From Oligoflexus sp. (GTDB lineage: Bacteria; Bdellovibrionota_B; Oligoflexia; Oligoflexales; Oligoflexaceae), in NCBI GenBank assembly GCA_014378195.1, contig JACMOC010000014.1, positions 124,001 through 188,000 of the forward strand: DNA of 64,000 bases, in the 5' to 3' direction. The notes below the pieces were generated by a model. The model saw only the letters and a list, made by a program, of their open reading frames with translations, did no database searches and was not told the origin of the DNA. A program made the position numbers and the translations under genes. The first letter of the stretch is position 1; each line of letters begins with the position of its first letter. Shown piece by piece: positions 1 through 8,405 of the stretch.

Positions 1-30
1 GCAGCCGTCGAACGCATCCTAGATGCATAA
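1..30 (+). CDS. C-terminal tail of a gene cut by the window edge
   Basis: Frame 1 reads AAVERILDA and then a TAA stop. The other two forward frames look less protein-like here. Most of the gene would lie outside the window, so no function can be given. A T8 run follows at about 37-44 but has no clear stem before it. This is a tentative call based on nine codons. Confidence 0.3.
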   Translation, partial: AAVERILDA

Positions 31-334
31 TTGCTTTTTTTTGAAATATTGGAGTCTTATAACTTTTTAGACTGGCCTGGGTCCTACCAAGCAAGCTCGC
101 CGTAAAGGGTGTTTTCGTCTACATGACCAGCATCCCATCGATCGCGTCTCTCGTTTTGCTCAATTAATTTAAGGATATAGAATATTCATTATCGGCAACC
201 CCGACCTGTCAGCGGATTCTAGAGGCTTCCGGAATTTTTTTTCGGTTAAATCTACTCTTGCCAGTAAGAGATCACCCTGATAATTTCTATACTTCCCCCT
301 TTTTGGATGAAACTTAATCTGATTTCGGAGCCAA
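31..334. other. Intergenic stretch upstream of the DUF2493 gene
   Basis: About 300 bases with no supported reading frame. AT-rich pieces and T runs lie at 36-44 and 235-242. The only functional signal I can support is the promoter-like pair listed at 258-286. Confidence 0.5.
258..286 (+). promoter_or_regulatory. Putative sigma70 promoter of the DUF2493 gene
   Basis: A -35-like TTGCCA (258-263) and a -10-like TAATTT (281-286) are separated by exactly 17 bases. They lie about 50 bases upstream of the ATG at 335, which has CGGAG just before it. The -10 match is partial. Confidence 0.4.
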
Positions 335-697
335 ATGAAAATTATCGTTTGTGGTTCACAGAACTATCAAAATCAAAGTCTTTTGAGCAACGCGCTTCGC
401 GAGTACACCCGTCGCCATAAGGTCTCGACTATCGTCATCGGCACAGAGCCCGGTGCGGAAACGATGACTGCGGAATGGGCCATGCAAAACGGAGTCCGCC
501 TTTCGATCATCCCAACCGATCGCAAAGTACCTCGGGAACATGCTCTAATCGAGCGCAACAAACGCCTTATCGCAACACACCATGATGCGAAAGCTGTGCT
601 TCATTTTGTTGGAAGTGAAGGATCGGAAGATCTGTGTCTGCGTGCATTAGGCAGCAACATAGTTGTTGATGACGTCGTAGGACCTGCGCACTCGTGA
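335..697 (+). CDS. DUF2493 (SLOG superfamily) protein
   Basis: A 120-residue protein starting MKIIVCGSQNY, the hallmark first strand and glycine turn of DUF2493/YspA-type SLOG (SMF/DprA-LOG) Rossmann folds. A second nucleotide-fold element, VIGTEPGAETMTAEWA (residues about 34-49), matches the family GxxxGaD..a..wA pattern, although the usual Asp is replaced. SLOG proteins are thought to bind or cleave nucleotide-derived ligands; the substrate here is unknown. It is a single-domain protein of family length, with CGGAG before the ATG. It stands alone: the neighbour at 782 is convergent. The family call is fairly firm and the function is not known. Confidence 0.75.
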   Translation: MKIIVCGSQNYQNQSLLSNALREYTRRHKVSTIVIGTEPGAETMTAEWAMQNGVRLSIIPTDRKVPREHALIERNKRLIATHHDAKAVLHFVGSEGSEDLCLRALGSNIVVDDVVGPAHS

Positions 698-781
698 AGC
701 AAGCTGGTTTTTGTCACCAAGACGATGAGTGGGCCAGCGTAGCGCTAGCTCACCCGCCTTTTTCTTTCCCTAAGACTCGCC

Positions 782-1528
782 TTAGCGACGATTGCCGAAC
801 AGACGCAAAGCGCTGAGAAATAATCCGATAAAATTCATAAACATACTCAAAGCCCCTGCATTTACGTAGGACTCGAGCACATTGTCGGAAACTTCGGTTT
901 CAGCCAGGCTGTATGCGGTCTTTTTTAAACGTTGGGCTTCATAAGCCGTAAGGCCCGCGAATAACAAACAACCGAAAATACCTTGGATTTTGATGGATGT
1001 CGCCATGAGGGTGGCCGATGGGGCGAAATAGCTAACGACCCAAACACCCAGTGAATACACCATCAGCATAGTCAGACCCATGATACAGAAGGTACCGATA
1101 GGGCCCAGATCACGTTTGGTCACTTTCCCGAAAAACACCAGCGCCGCAAAACCAGCGCCTGAAGCAAGCCCTATAGTAAAAATACTATCGAGCGTATAGA
1201 TCATCCCAACCATACCGAGGGTCAATCCTGTGATCGCGGCATAAGCGGCAAACAAGAGACGCGACGTGGCTGGTTTCATTTTATAAATAGACGCTTGGAA
1301 GGCGATGACGGTAAGGAGCTGGAGACCAAAAATCGCCAGGGAGAATCCACGGCCGAGAGTTTCGAGACCCCACATCAACAGTCCTGAATCGACCGATACG
1401 TACCCGATCACAGCGGCGGCAACAAGGGCCGCAGTCATGCGCAGGTACACATCGCTTATGTACTTGGTCGCGCGTTGATCAACGCGGTCTATCGTTAACG
1501 ATCGCATACTCTGTTCAGCGTAACTCAT
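782..1528 (-). CDS. Bax inhibitor-1/YccA family membrane protein
   Basis: A 248-residue integral membrane protein with about seven hydrophobic segments. The sequence GLTAYEAQRLKK near the C-terminus is typical of the Bax inhibitor-1 (UPF0005/TMBIM) family. Bacterial members such as YetJ act as pH-sensitive calcium leak channels; others (YccA) modulate FtsH proteolysis. The start at MSYAEQSM was chosen because GGAG lies five bases upstream; the same frame continues 28 codons further upstream without a better site. Families like this keep paired Asp residues near the C-terminus; I see SDNVLESYVNAG there instead, so the pH-sensing pair is not certain. It lies downstream of the histone-like gene on the same strand, across a 254-base gap. 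Confidence 0.85.
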   Translation of the reverse strand: MSYAEQSMRSLTIDRVDQRATKYISDVYLRMTAALVAAAVIGYVSVDSGLLMWGLETLGRGFSLAIFGLQLLTVIAFQASIYKMKPATSRLLFAAYAAITGLTLGMVGMIYTLDSIFTIGLASGAGFAALVFFGKVTKRDLGPIGTFCIMGLTMLMVYSLGVWVVSYFAPSATLMATSIKIQGIFGCLLFAGLTAYEAQRLKKTAYSLAETEVSDNVLESYVNAGALSMFMNFIGLFLSALRLFGNRR

Positions 1529-1782
1529 GGGGACTCCATAGAAAGAGGGAAGATTCATAAGGGCGAAACTATCTATGCCTTTTTTGCAGCCGCTGACAAG
1601 GTCAATTTTCAAGATAACCCCGTCTGAGAACGCTAAGCATACATACCCTACGAGGATAACCGACCTTGGATGAGATTTGGCGAAGTTTGGCGGAAATTGA
1701 GCGGGCGCTGTTTGGAAGCATAGCTAACCGCCCGAGTGGAGCCTCGGACGGATCTGTAGCCCTTGAATATATCAGGGGACTT

Positions 1783-2229
1783 TTATTGTTCGTCTTCGTC
1801 TGGACTGAAGGCATCCATAACGCTTTGGTAGCCTTCTTTGACCTTGTCTTTAACGAGGTCGGTGGCATCACTCAAGGTTTCGCTCAGTTTGGAGCCTGCT
1901 TTTTTGCGCCCGGCTGTCGCGCCACGGCGTTTGCCCGTGGTTTTTTTCGCGCTGGTTTTTTTCGTGCCAGATTTTTTGCTGGTTTTAGCTTTGGTAGCTC
2001 CGGACTTCTTAGTCTTGGTCGAAGTTTTTTTAACTTTCTTTACGGCCTTGCCAACTTTCTTTTTCACGCTGGTCTTTTTTGCAGCGACCTTTTTGGTTTT
2101 GGCTTTTTTGGTAACTTTTTTCTTCGCAGCAGTTTTGCCAGCGGACTTGGTTTTGGTTTTAGCCTTTTTTGTGGGCGCTTTTTTGGACGATTTTTTTGCA
2201 GAACTTTTCTTAGTTGCCTTTTTTGCCAT
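1783..2229 (-). CDS. Lysine-rich histone H1-like protein
   Basis: A 148-residue, highly basic protein. Residues 1 to about 110 are almost entirely Lys, Ala, Thr and Ser in short repeats of the KKxxxKK and TKKAKTK type, like the C-terminal domain of eukaryotic histone H1 and bacterial Hc1/AlgP-type proteins. The last 35 residues are different: an amphipathic segment (SKLSETLSDATDLVKDKV) and an acidic end, DEDEQ. Such proteins bind DNA non-specifically and compact the nucleoid. The low complexity makes all overlapping frames open, so only this frame, with a lone ATG and lysine-rich translation, is credible. A perfect 12-base palindrome lies about 33 bases upstream of the ATG (2262-2273). Confidence 0.8.
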   Translation of the reverse strand: MAKKATKKSSAKKSSKKAPTKKAKTKTKSAGKTAAKKKVTKKAKTKKVAAKKTSVKKKVGKAVKKVKKTSTKTKKSGATKAKTSKKSGTKKTSAKKTTGKRRGATAGRKKAGSKLSETLSDATDLVKDKVKEGYQSVMDAFSPDEDEQ

Positions 2230-2261
2230 GAGCTTCTCCAGTGCAATTTTATGTTTGGCTC

Positions 2262-2273
2262 GTCAGCGCTGAC
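2262..2273. promoter_or_regulatory. 12-base palindrome upstream of the histone-like gene
   Basis: GTCAGCGCTGAC is a perfect inverted repeat with no spacer. It sits about 33 bases before the minus-strand ATG at 2229, a plausible operator position. The regulator is unknown and chance occurrence is possible. Confidence 0.3.
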
Positions 2274-2406
2274 ACGCGCCCCTATGCGTCATATGGTTGT
2301 TTCGCGCAAAAAAGTGCAAGCAAAAAAAATTACTTTCCCACACAACCCTTTGCTACCAAGGGTTTCTAACGATTTTAGGATTCTTCACTCGCGCGCGCGA
2401 TCCGGT

Positions 2407-3966
2407 TCACGACGAACACGAGAGATCCGAACAGCCCGGCTTTTGTCTAGCCCACTCGGGTCGTCTCGCCACGAATTTCTGAGTCGCCGCATTCAAATCA
2501 TAAGGTGTCTTCAGCGCCAGCATCAATTCATCCAAACGTTTGCGGTCACCCTGTGCAAGCCCATCCAAGGCTTCCTGGACGAGATAATTGCGCGGAATGA
2601 AACAAGGATTGTGGAGATCCATCACAGTCTTCACAGCCTCGCCTGAGCGGGGATCACCTTCCACTCGTTTTGCATACTGCGCGAGCCAGACCTCAAGTCC
2701 TTGATGACGATCAGGATTTGGGTCGTAGAAGGCCGCGCGCAGCCTAGGGTTGATGACGCTCCCTCCTTCTGCTCTCAGGTCCGCCAGTGCCCTGTAAAAG
2801 AGCGTCATATCCACTTCAGTCGAACGCAGAGCCTCATCGAGTGCCTGCACGAGCGTCTCATCCTCTTGTGCACGCCACTGATCGAGTCCCAACTTGTGGG
2901 CCATCATAGTTTGATAAGACCGACCGAAAGTGGAGCGGTAGGTTTCAAAAGCCGCTTCAAGGACCTCTGAGTTTGTCATGAGAGGCGCCAGGGCTTCCGC
3001 AAGTCGGGCAAGGTTCCAAAGACCAATGCTGGGCTGCTGGGCAAAGCGATAACGCTTCTCGCGGGCATCGGTCGTGTTGGGTGTAAACCCTGGATCATAG
3101 ATATCGAGCCAGCCATAGGGCCCATAATCGATCGTGAGACCTAGGATCGACATGTTATCCGTATTCATGACGCCATGAACAAATCCAACCCGGAGCCACT
3201 CGACCATGAGTTCGGCCGTTCGGCGTGCGACCTCATGGAACCAGACAAGATAAGCGTCCGGGCTTTCGGTCTCGAATCCCTTGAAATGCAGAGTGATTGT
3301 GTAATCGACAAGCTTTTTGAGATTGTCGATCTCACCCGTTGCCGCCAAGATCTCAAAGTTGCCGAAACGCAGAAAGCTCTGTGCGAGGCGTGTGACGATC
3401 GCGCCCGGTTCCAGTGCGGGGTGTCCGTCGTAAAACATATCACGCAGCACGGCTTCACCTGTCGTGACAAGGCACAGTGCACGTGTCGTCGGGACCCGCA
3501 GATGAAACATTGCCTCGCTGCAGAGCATTTCCCGCACGGACGATCGCAAAACAGCGCGGCCGTCGGCACGTCTCGAGTAGGCTGTTGGCCCGGCACCCTT
3601 GAGCTGGATCTCCACACGTTCGCCCTGGCGATTGACGACCTCGCCTAAGGCGATTGCCCTTCCATCACCCAGCTGCCCGGCCCACTGCCCAAACTGATGG
3701 CCACCGTAGCGAACAGCATAAGGCTCCATACCTTCCAGTTGAGTGTTGCCGCTAAAAACTGAGGCCTCCCAGGATTTATCCGATGCGGGTTCGTCTAAAT
3801 CCAAAAGCTCCGCGGCCCCGCTGGACCAGAGAAGGAGCGTTGGATCAGGGACAGGCGTAGGGGTCGCCCGTGCGTAAAAAACGGCAGGTGTCTGGCGGGG
3901 GATTTTTCCATCAGACATTTCTCCCGGAAAGGTATGCACAAATTTATTATCGAATTGAAGAGTCAT
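2407..3966 (-). CDS. selO: SelO/YdiU protein adenylyltransferase (AMPylase)
   Basis: 519 residues. SelO enzymes are pseudokinase-fold proteins that transfer AMP from ATP to Ser, Thr or Tyr of target proteins, with roles in redox stress. The family core is complete: GGHQFGQWAGQLGDGRA, the LKGAGPTAYSRRADGRA nucleotide region, and the HGVMNTDNMS metal-site motif followed by TIDYGPYGWLDIYDP. The C-terminus ends SCSS; the Cys there sits where eukaryotic SelO carries selenocysteine. The start at MTLQFDNKF overlaps the upstream esterase stop as ATGA (3963-3966), so translation is probably coupled. An in-frame codon seven residues further upstream lies inside the esterase and lacks a ribosome site. 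Confidence 0.93.
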   Translation of the reverse strand: MTLQFDNKFVHTFPGEMSDGKIPRQTPAVFYARATPTPVPDPTLLLWSSGAAELLDLDEPASDKSWEASVFSGNTQLEGMEPYAVRYGGHQFGQWAGQLGDGRAIALGEVVNRQGERVEIQLKGAGPTAYSRRADGRAVLRSSVREMLCSEAMFHLRVPTTRALCLVTTGEAVLRDMFYDGHPALEPGAIVTRLAQSFLRFGNFEILAATGEIDNLKKLVDYTITLHFKGFETESPDAYLVWFHEVARRTAELMVEWLRVGFVHGVMNTDNMSILGLTIDYGPYGWLDIYDPGFTPNTTDAREKRYRFAQQPSIGLWNLARLAEALAPLMTNSEVLEAAFETYRSTFGRSYQTMMAHKLGLDQWRAQEDETLVQALDEALRSTEVDMTLFYRALADLRAEGGSVINPRLRAAFYDPNPDRHQGLEVWLAQYAKRVEGDPRSGEAVKTVMDLHNPCFIPRNYLVQEALDGLAQGDRKRLDELMLALKTPYDLNAATQKFVARRPEWARQKPGCSDLSCSS

Positions 3967-4592
3967 GACCAGGCTCCTTTCATCCATGTTCGCAAGAGCG
4001 GCAGCTCGTCCCTGTCATCGATCGTGTGTTCTTTCACGAAGGTATGGAATTCGAGAGGCAAGCCCGCGGCTTTGAGCTCTTCAACGTGTTTGCGTGTAAC
4101 TTCGTAGGCGAGCACGGCATCAAGAGTGCCGTGGGTGATGAGCCAGCGCGAACGTTTTGCAACGGCGCTCAAATCCTTCTTTAAAGCTACAGGATCGTAG
4201 CAATATCCAGAAATGCCGATAAACCCTGCCAAGCTTCGGAGTGTGCGTCCGCCCCATTCGAGAGTCATCAGACACCCTTGAGAGAAACCAAAAAGTATTG
4301 TCGTTTCCGACGGATAGCCTTGACCCTCAAGCTCCTCAAACAAACGCTCGAGGCTCTCGCGCGAACGCAAAATGCCCGGGCCCTGATTGGGAGGAACATC
4401 GTACCAGCTGTAGCCTGTGTAATAGCGGTCGGGAGCTTGGACGAGTAGATAATTCACGTCGGTAAAACCGAGCGCTGAGGGCAACCATTGGAACCCGGCT
4501 GGAGAATCGCCGCGACCGTGAAGCACCACAATTAAGCGCTTCGATGGTTGGGCTGCCGGTATCCAAACACTTTTCAGACTCGTCACTTTCAT
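3963..4592 (-). CDS. Phospholipase/carboxylesterase-family serine hydrolase
   Basis: 209 residues with an alpha/beta-hydrolase fold. Visible elements are the oxyanion strand VVLHGRGDSP, the nucleophile elbow GFSQG (Ser near residue 107), a likely catalytic Asp in HGTLDAV, and a late His in KEHTIDD. This matches PF02230 carboxylesterases, which cleave short acyl esters or lysophospholipids in the cytoplasm. There is no signal peptide. AGAGG lies before the ATG. It is the first gene of a two-gene unit with selO, overlapping it by four bases. Why an esterase is coupled to an AMPylase is not evident from the sequence. Confidence 0.85.
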   Translation of the reverse strand: MKVTSLKSVWIPAAQPSKRLIVVLHGRGDSPAGFQWLPSALGFTDVNYLLVQAPDRYYTGYSWYDVPPNQGPGILRSRESLERLFEELEGQGYPSETTILFGFSQGCLMTLEWGGRTLRSLAGFIGISGYCYDPVALKKDLSAVAKRSRWLITHGTLDAVLAYEVTRKHVEELKAAGLPLEFHTFVKEHTIDDRDELPLLRTWMKGAWS

Positions 4593-4664
4593 GCGTCACC
4601 TCTCTAAAGCCATAGCTTTCATATCATCATGGCTTCGAGAGATCCAGGTCGTCACATAAGTACC

Positions 4665-4677
4665 TATAATAATTATA
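4665..4677. promoter_or_regulatory. AT-rich divergent promoter region between esterase-selO and osmC
   Basis: TATAAT occurs on the plus strand at 4665-4670 and on the minus strand at 4677-4672, in a very AT-rich patch between two divergent genes. Neither has a good -35 at the right spacing. Peroxide-responsive MarR-type repressors use AT-rich palindromes of this kind, but no clean palindrome is present. Confidence 0.35.
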
Positions 4678-4789
4678 TTAATTGCCTATCGTCCGTATAT
4701 CAGGCCTTGTGTTCCGAACAGCGCGCGCGTTAAGTACGGTCAATGGCAAGACACATTCCTTATCCAAAAGCTCACGCGAAGGAGTCAGT

Positions 4790-5221
4790 ATGATCGTAAA
4801 AGAAGCAAATGTAGTGTGGAAGGGCGACGGAAAAACAGGACAGGGAACGATCTCAACTCAAAGCAAAGTCCTGAATGACGCGCCGTACGGATTCACAGCC
4901 CGTTTTGAAGGCGGACCTGGGACCAACCCCGAGGAACTCATCGGTGCGGCTCATTCCGGATGTTTCACCATGGCGATGGCTTTTGCTCTGGCTGAAGCCG
5001 GTTTTAAAGCAACCGAAATGAAAACCAGTGCCAAGGTCTCTTTGGACAAGGAAGGCGCGGGATTTGCAATCAAAAGCATCCAACTGACTCTCAATGCGGT
5101 CATACCGGAGATCGATGATAAAAAGTTCCAGGAAATCGCTGCCGGGGCGAAAACCAATTGTCCGGTCTCAAAAGCCCTCAGCGCCGTGCCTATCTCTCTC
5201 GAAGCCACGCTCGCCAAGTAA
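4790..5221 (+). CDS. osmC: OsmC-type organic hydroperoxide reductase
   Basis: 143 residues, closely following Escherichia coli OsmC: a WKGDGKTGQG opening, PYGFTARFEG, TNPEELIGAAHSGCF and TNCPVSKAL. The two Cys, in SGCF (about residue 60) and NCPVS (about 125), are the peroxidatic and resolving thiols that reduce organic hydroperoxides in the cytoplasm. The start is set by AAGGAG five bases upstream of the ATG; the frame is open for another 36 codons upstream, but those lack family sequence. The gene is monocistronic: a perfect 15-bp terminator follows at once. A stress-inducible role fits the family. Confidence 0.93.
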   Translation: MIVKEANVVWKGDGKTGQGTISTQSKVLNDAPYGFTARFEGGPGTNPEELIGAAHSGCFTMAMAFALAEAGFKATEMKTSAKVSLDKEGAGFAIKSIQLTLNAVIPEIDDKKFQEIAAGAKTNCPVSKALSAVPISLEATLAK

Positions 5222-5230
5222 GAAACACCA

Positions 5231-5267
5231 AAAATCCCAGCAAGCTCCCGAGGCTTGCTGGGATTTT
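5231..5267 (+). terminator. Perfect 15-bp hairpin terminator after osmC
   Basis: The arm AAAATCCCAGCAAGC (5231-5245) pairs without mismatch with 5253-5267, around a 7-base loop. A-run and T-run flanks make it look bidirectional. Confidence 0.9.
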
Positions 5268-5355
5268 GCATTGGGATACCACCTCATGCCCATTTTTCAG
5301 TAAGCTATAAGGAGGCCTTCTTTTTTCCAGGGAGGGTCCCAACTGGAGATCGCTC

Positions 5356-6648
5356 ATGAGATACGTATCCCGCCCTGTTTCCGTCTTTCTTTTCTTGACC
5401 CTCAGCACTCTCGCCTGCAAAACTGTGCGCCATCAGGCTTCTGAGATCAAGTGGGCCCATACCCCAGCGACCTCTTCCACGTCCATCATCAATGCGAGAC
5501 TTCAATACCTCCTGCTGGGTTATCAAGCTGACTTTAAAGCGCTGAACGTCTGCATTCAGGATGCGACCTTTTACAAAGGTCCTACCCTTCTCCTCGAAAC
5601 GAAGCTTGCCTATGCGGCCTGGCTCGACGCCAGTGGCCAGGGCTCGGAAATCGCGTGGAATCTCTTCCATTTTACGATACAGCCGCACTGCAACATGCTT
5701 GATACTCAATTTAGTTCTGTTGTCGTAATTGATGAAGTCGGAAAAATAACGCCCGAGCAGCAGGTTGATAAGAGCTTTACCCCGAGCAAAGTCTCGTGCA
5801 AACGTAGCGGGAAAAGTGCGAGTTGCAGTACAGGAAGTATGCTGATGGGCCTCGGGGGGACCGGGACTATTGCATACCAGTTTGTGACGCCGGAGACTTG
5901 GGAACGCGTTACGAACAGCGCACCCGCTACCGTGATTCTGAGCCCTTATGCCGACTGGATCTCCCTTGAAAACGAACTGTCGAAGACGCCTCTCATTACG
6001 CACTACAAAGATCTTACCGCGCGCGGTGATACACTGACCTTTGCCGAGCTCAAAGCGTTTAATGCCGAACTGGACAAAAGAATTCTCAAACCCAGCAGCG
6101 GAATCGACGCTATCGTCAAAGCCTTTTTAGCCTCTAAGGACCAGACTCTCGAAAAAACTTTCGTGCCTATCCAGCCCGCTTTTCACGTCCTTCTGCATGA
6201 AGTCGGTCATCAATTTGGGATGGATCATGCGGATAATCCCAACCTGGATTCGGAGACAGGACTCGTCGGACAGGCCGAAAAAGTACCGGTCCAGGGACAG
6301 AACCCGGCGCAGGCGCCTATTCGTTTCATCACCTCAGAGGCAACGATGGCCTATGCGGACGAGTATCTTTATCTAACGGCGGACGATAAGGCCGGGATCA
6401 ACGATTTGGCCATTAAAAATTTGGATCTCCTGAAAACACACTTTAAAGCTAAACCGAACCCTATTCCTGATCCAATCCAGGCTACGATTCCTGACCCTAA
6501 CCAGGCTCCCCTTCCTTATTCGGCCAAGACACCACTTCCAGTTCCGGCTCCAATTCCAATTCCCGCGCCGGTTCCGGTTCCTGCTCCTGCCCAGATTCTG
6601 GTCCCCGCGCCGGTCAAGCCCCCAGTTCCAGCGCCACTTCGCAGGTGA
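5356..6648 (+). CDS. Metzincin-like metalloprotease lipoprotein with proline-rich tail
   Basis: 430 residues. A lipoprotein signal peptide ends at the lipobox LSTLAC (Cys near residue 21), so the mature protein should be membrane-anchored, probably at the outer membrane. HEVGHQFGMDH (about residues 288-298) is an exact HExxHxxGxxH zinc site, the metzincin signature. ATMAY about 45 residues later is a candidate Met-turn. The last 60 residues are a Pro-rich spacer built from PxPxP units (PIPAPVPVPAPA), likely a wall-spanning or adhesive stalk. GGAG precedes the ATG. The middle region (residues 30-280) is unfamiliar to me. It is probably a secreted peptidase of unknown substrate. Confidence 0.75.
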   Translation: MRYVSRPVSVFLFLTLSTLACKTVRHQASEIKWAHTPATSSTSIINARLQYLLLGYQADFKALNVCIQDATFYKGPTLLLETKLAYAAWLDASGQGSEIAWNLFHFTIQPHCNMLDTQFSSVVVIDEVGKITPEQQVDKSFTPSKVSCKRSGKSASCSTGSMLMGLGGTGTIAYQFVTPETWERVTNSAPATVILSPYADWISLENELSKTPLITHYKDLTARGDTLTFAELKAFNAELDKRILKPSSGIDAIVKAFLASKDQTLEKTFVPIQPAFHVLLHEVGHQFGMDHADNPNLDSETGLVGQAEKVPVQGQNPAQAPIRFITSEATMAYADEYLYLTADDKAGINDLAIKNLDLLKTHFKAKPNPIPDPIQATIPDPNQAPLPYSAKTPLPVPAPIPIPAPVPVPAPAQILVPAPVKPPVPAPLRR

Positions 6649-7145
6649 TTTATTTGAGTAGGCAGTCGTCCATCTGCAAAGGGTTCGCAAACATACATGT
6701 GGTTGTGATCACCATATCGCCGATGGACGGCGCCAACGCTGGAGCTGCTTTTTTGGTTTTAGAGATAGCCTGACTGTAAAGTAGATTAAACTCTTAGCGT
6801 TTAATGAATCCACCGGCGGCTTGTAACCCAGCCCACCGTGTTTTAAAGGTTGAATCTGCAAGCAATCCCGAACATCCGCGCTCTCAACACCAAGCTCTTC
6901 CCGAACATTATCCTTCGTCATCGCACGGTTATAATAACGCCAAGCAAGATTCAAAGGGTCAGGTTTCGCAGGATCAACATCGATCTTGGCAAGCGCTGCA
7001 AAATAAACCGCGTTGTCTTTTTAATGCCATTTATCGTGCAGAATTAAGTGTCCGCAGTTCGAATACTTGGTAATAAATTGTGATTTACACTGCGTAAGAA
7101 TTGATTATTGAGCCATAACTCTATGAAGTAGATTCCAAATAACGC
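6649..7145. other. Gene-poor stretch with a decayed reading frame
   Basis: About 500 bases with no intact gene. It contains the minus-strand fragment described at 6709-7020 and, at 7045-7056, the 12-mer TAAGTGTCCGCA that recurs at 13896-13907. The composition is more AT-rich than the flanking genes. Confidence 0.5.
6709..7020 (-). pseudogene. Fragment of an unrecognised protein
   Basis: An open frame running from a TAA at about 7021 to a stop at 6709 reads like a real protein in its first 75 codons (NAVYFAALAKIDVDP, NLAWRYYNRAMTKDN, HGGLGYKPP). It then becomes basic and unstructured. There is no ATG or ribosome site at its 5' end; the only in-frame start is a TTG in the middle. I do not recognise the family. 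It looks like an internal piece of a larger gene left after a deletion or insertion. Confidence 0.3.
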
Positions 7146-7183
7146 AAAAAAGACGAGCGGCACAGAAAGTGCGACTCGTCTTT
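7146..7183 (-). terminator. Hairpin terminator of the barrel gene
   Basis: AAAGACGAG (7149-7157) pairs with CTCGTCTTT (7175-7183), and GCAC/GTGC inside extends the stem. Read on the minus strand, the hairpin is followed by a run of six T, about 20 bases after the stop at 7205. Confidence 0.85.
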
Positions 7184-7204
7184 GACTCGGTAAGGCCCGA
7201 ATTT

Positions 7205-8131
7205 TTAGAAGATAGTGGAAACAAACACACCAGCGCGAAGAGCAGTGGTATCGGCGATGTTACTCGAAGTCGTTGCGTACGAGAGACGGGCACCAAGATT
7301 CATATTGGGTGTGACTTTCCAGCTGCCCAACGCAAGGAATTCAGCGCCATTGTCGCCGCTTGCACCATCGACATCCGCTGAACTAAGGAATGCAAACTCG
7401 CCCGCGAAGACGTCAGTGAACTGCGACTCGAGATGGAGACCAAAGCCCGTTTCGTCTTTAGCATGAGCCGTTCCTGAAGACAGGGCCGAATTGTCTTTTT
7501 GGTAGAGGCTTAGGCCAAGCGCGAGGTTAGGCATGAGTTTGTAGCGGCCATGGAGGCCCCAGCTTTGCGCAATGCTATTTTGCGGTTTGTTGTCATCCTT
7601 ATTTTTGCTGCTGAACGCCAGTGTTGCTTCCCACAGGCCTTGGTGCATAGTCGCACCGAGAGTGTAGTAATTGAAGCTGGTATTTTCGTTGCGGCCACCG
7701 GGTAGATCTGCACTTCCAGAAACAAGGTGAGCCGATACACCGAGCGCAAAGATCTCGGTCAGGTTAACTGCAACCGAGGGTGTGATTTCTGTCGAATCAT
7801 TTTTGAGGCTCGACGCTTTACCGTTCGCGTAATCAAGTTTGACCCCGACTGTTGCCATAGGGTTGACAGCGTAGTATGCATCGATCCCGACATCAGTACC
7901 CGTGACATCCGTATCACCGCCATTAGCGGTACCTTTCGGTTTGATTTTGCCATTCAGGAGTCCAAGGTAACCTTCGAAGCGTCCAGCCTTGGTAACCTGA
8001 TATGTTTGAGAAGGCGAAATGATCTGGGGGCTGAGTAGCAATAGATTGTTGAAGGGTGCTTCCTGGGCAAAACCTTTTGCAGATAGTAGACCAAGACAAA
8101 CAACTCCAAGACCAAGACTAACTTTATTCAT
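7205..8131 (-). CDS. Outer-membrane beta-barrel protein
   Basis: 308 residues. A Sec signal peptide (MNKVSLGLGVVCLGLL...GFAQ, cleavage after about residue 22) is followed by alternating amphipathic strands separated by short turns. The C-terminus ends in Phe (FVSTIF), the usual barrel-assembly signal. Glycine/aromatic strands such as ALGVSAHLV and NYYTLGATM fit a 12-14 strand barrel. AAGGAG lies before the ATG. No specific porin family is recognisable. It stands alone with its own terminator and is divergent from the Nramp gene. Confidence 0.75.
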   Translation of the reverse strand: MNKVSLGLGVVCLGLLSAKGFAQEAPFNNLLLLSPQIISPSQTYQVTKAGRFEGYLGLLNGKIKPKGTANGGDTDVTGTDVGIDAYYAVNPMATVGVKLDYANGKASSLKNDSTEITPSVAVNLTEIFALGVSAHLVSGSADLPGGRNENTSFNYYTLGATMHQGLWEATLAFSSKNKDDNKPQNSIAQSWGLHGRYKLMPNLALGLSLYQKDNSALSSGTAHAKDETGFGLHLESQFTDVFAGEFAFLSSADVDGASGDNGAEFLALGSWKVTPNMNLGARLSYATTSSNIADTTALRAGVFVSTIF

Positions 8132-8405
8132 CTGCGGGGCTCCTTAAAACCGATGCAATCTGAGCTAACGCCTCACTATATACAAAAGGTGAAACGGAAA
8201 AAAATCGCTATTCCGGATCACGCCCATATTATATGTTAAATATTAGTATCTTACACATCTCTTTAGATCTCATAAAAGCAATGACGAGGAGGTTTTGCAA
8301 AAGGCATGAAGTCTGATGATGCTTTAATGCCGATTCGATCTTACATAGTATATGACTTCAGTGAAGCCTGCCGAGGGCCAACCGAATTTTTGTAGAGGAT
8401 GAAGA

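Noticed and set aside
1666-2646. Long plus-strand frame across the histone-like gene and the selO end
   Set aside because: It is the reverse image of Lys/Ala repeats, giving Phe-rich nonsense, and it runs into selO. No ribosome site.
5305-6003. Minus-strand frame over the metzincin gene
   Set aside because: No start signal, and the plus gene carries clear motifs.
8132-8405. Manganese riboswitch or MntR site before the Nramp gene
   Set aside because: No yybP-ykoY core or clear palindrome could be identified in the leader; Infernal against Rfam would settle it.
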